From positions 894,501 to 958,500 of the forward strand of contig NZ_CP119967.1 in the NCBI RefSeq assembly GCF_029543085.1: a DNA stretch of 64,000 nt. The letters are read 5' to 3'. Each line of letters starts with the position of its first letter. Positions within the stretch are counted from its first letter, which is position 1. This document shows positions 62,672 to 64,000 of this stretch, in pieces. A program made the translations under genes and the position numbers. The notes below the pieces were generated by a model. That model was not told the origin of the DNA, searched no databases, and worked only from the letters and a program-made list of their open reading frames with translations. The stretch is from Pseudomonas sp. A34-9. GTDB taxonomy: Bacteria > Pseudomonadota > Gammaproteobacteria > Pseudomonadales > Pseudomonadaceae.

Positions 62672-64000
62672 GTGAAGAGCTTGCTCTATCCCGCCGTCTC
62701 GCTGATGAACCGTCTGAGCTTCGGCATGAAGTTCAGCCTGATCAGCGTGCTGTTCCTGGTACCGATGCTGGTGACCAATTTCTATCTGGTGCGCGATTCC
62801 TATCGTGAATTCCAGGGTACTCGGGTCGAGCTGCAAAGCCTTGATCTGTTGGGCAGCAGCCTGGCCCTGCGCCGGGATCTGGAAACCCTCAACAACCTGG
62901 TGCAGATCAACGTCACCCTCGGCCAGTCCGGCAAGGCCGGGAATGTCGAGGCGCAGATCACCACGCTCGAACAAGCGGTTCTGGCGCGCCTGCAAGGGCT
63001 GGCCGCAATGACCGACGATCCCGAGCAGATCAAGGTATTCGAAGGCAAGCGCGATGAGATGATCGCCGCGTTCAAGGCGCAGCAAGTGGAAAACTCGCTG
63101 CAGAGCAAAAGCGCCTTGATCGGTAAATTGTTGGCCAGTGCGCAGATTTTCAGCCAGATCATCACCAGTCAGGCCGGGCTGAGCCGCGACAACCAGAGCG
63201 ACATCCGTCAGCTCAGCGAACTGGTCACTCTGATCACGCCGAGCGTCACGCAAACCCTCGGCGAAGGCCGGGCGATGGGCTCGTATTCACTGGGCCAGGG
63301 TTTTCTCAACAGTTCTTCGAGTACCCGTTTCGATGAGCTGTTGGTGCAGATCGAAAAACTCCAGGCCGAGTACGCTCTGAAACTGCAGGACGCCCTCGGC
63401 TCCAGCAAAGCCGCACGGGAAAACCTCGCCGCTGTGGCTGATAGCAGCAAAGCCTCGCTCAAACAGGCCAGTGAGCTGTTCGAAGAGCAGGTGGTGATGG
63501 CCGATACGCTCGATGCGCCATGGCAGGCGTTTTACGATCAGGTCACCGCGCTGATCGACCGGACTTACCAGCTCAACGAAGCCACGTTGAAATTCCTCGA
63601 CACCCAATTGCAGCAGCGTCTGGCGCAGAACCGCACGCACATGGTCTTGCAGGCGGTGGCGCTGTCGGTGGTGTTTGTGCTGATTTTCTACCTCTATGGT
63701 GGCTTCTACGCCTCGACCCGCACCACGCTTAAACGCTTGGGCGCGATGATGGATAAGGTCGCGGCCGGTGACATGACGGTCAACTTCAAGGCCAACAGCC
63801 GCGATGAATTGGGGGAGTTGGGCGAAGTGTTCAATGGCACGGTGAGGAAGATTCACGACTTGATCGAGCGCGTAGGTCAGACCGTCGCCGAGGTCGAGCG
63901 TCAGGCCGGGCAGGTCGAGAATGTCTCCGCACAGAGCAATCAGGCGGTAGCGGGGCAACGCACGCAGATCGAGCAAGTGGCAACGGCGATGAACCAGATG
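62672..64000 (+). CDS. Methyl-accepting chemotaxis protein, 5' part (runs off the window)
   Basis: The frame is open from GTG 62672 to the last base (443 codons). GGGAG lies seven bases before the GTG, and the product begins KSLLYPAVSLMNRLSFGMKF. TM1 is about residues 19-38, a long helical periplasmic region spans about 40-325, TM2 is about 327-348, and a HAMP domain follows (RLGAMMDKVAAGDMTVNFKA, then NSRDELGELGEVFN). The C-terminal signalling domain begins near the end. The position after ampE matches an MCP gene found there in P. aeruginosa. The ligand cannot be inferred. Confidence 0.93.
   Translation, partial: MKSLLYPAVSLMNRLSFGMKFSLISVLFLVPMLVTNFYLVRDSYREFQGTRVELQSLDLLGSSLALRRDLETLNNLVQINVTLGQSGKAGNVEAQITTLEQAVLARLQGLAAMTDDPEQIKVFEGKRDEMIAAFKAQQVENSLQSKSALIGKLLASAQIFSQIITSQAGLSRDNQSDIRQLSELVTLITPSVTQTLGEGRAMGSYSLGQGFLNSSSSTRFDELLVQIEKLQAEYALKLQDALGSSKAARENLAAVADSSKASLKQASELFEEQVVMADTLDAPWQAFYDQVTALIDRTYQLNEATLKFLDTQLQQRLAQNRTHMVLQAVALSVVFVLIFYLYGGFYASTRTTLKRLGAMMDKVAAGDMTVNFKANSRDELGELGEVFNGTVRKIHDLIERVGQTVAEVERQAGQVENVSAQSNQAVAGQRTQIEQVATAMNQM

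Overview
This is a stretch of a Pseudomonas chromosome, most likely from the P. fluorescens group. The evidence is gene order (smpB-ratA-rnfH / bamE / fur / recN / grpE-dnaK-dnaJ-dapB-carA-carB-greA / yhbY / rlmE-ftsH-folP-glmM-tpiA-secG / rimP-nusA-infB-rbfA-truB-rpsO-pnp), Pseudomonas-only families (DUF6124, DUF6388), Pseudomonas-type REP doublets and a tmRNA tag of the ANDDQY... type. About 58 kb is well-ordered core genome with few surprises.

The accessory part lies at about 1.06-6.5 kb. A small, AT-rich, decayed island sits beside a methyl-accepting chemotaxis protein (MCP) gene. Near-identical 24-bp sequences at 1061-1084 and 6479-6502 both encode the MCP tail MVSHFRV-stop and look like att sites. 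Between them are a tRNA-Gly(CCC) 3'-half relic, an integrase-tail fossil, a HEPN-domain gene split by a frameshift in an A6 tract, an Ec67-like retron, a broken SRAP (YedK-like) gene and the catalytic half of a tyrosine integrase. The retron has a noncoding RNA at 3551-3676 with a perfect 12-bp a1/a2 inverted repeat, followed by a 609-aa reverse transcriptase with a fused Toprim domain. It is the main discovery candidate; its RNA is not visible to ORF-based annotation.

From 6.5 to 15 kb: a McpS-like MCP with an HBM-type sensor region; a translationally coupled membrane-anchored histidine phosphatase and PAP2 phosphatase; a GT39/ArnT-like glycosyltransferase; a GNAT acetyltransferase; a DUF6124-like protein; a DMT exporter with a histidine-rich tail; and a secreted protein. 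The tmRNA (ssrA, minus strand) is at 15.1-15.5 kb.

From 15.6 to 24.7 kb is the lactate locus: lldP-lutA-lutB-lutC-dld on the minus strand with divergent lldR, and a perfect LldR-type operator between them. It lets the cell take up lactate and oxidise both the L form (LutABC) and the D form (Dld).

From 24.7 to 57 kb: smpB (partner of the tmRNA), an Na+-dependent transporter, ratA-rnfH, bamE, fur, recN, the heat-shock genes behind a sigma-32 promoter, dapB, carAB with an attenuator-like hairpin, greA, and the translation/RNA-decay operon ending in pnp, with three tRNAs. From 57 to 64 kb: DUF6388, nadC, a DUF1631 protein, ampD-ampE and the 5' part of a second MCP that runs off the window.
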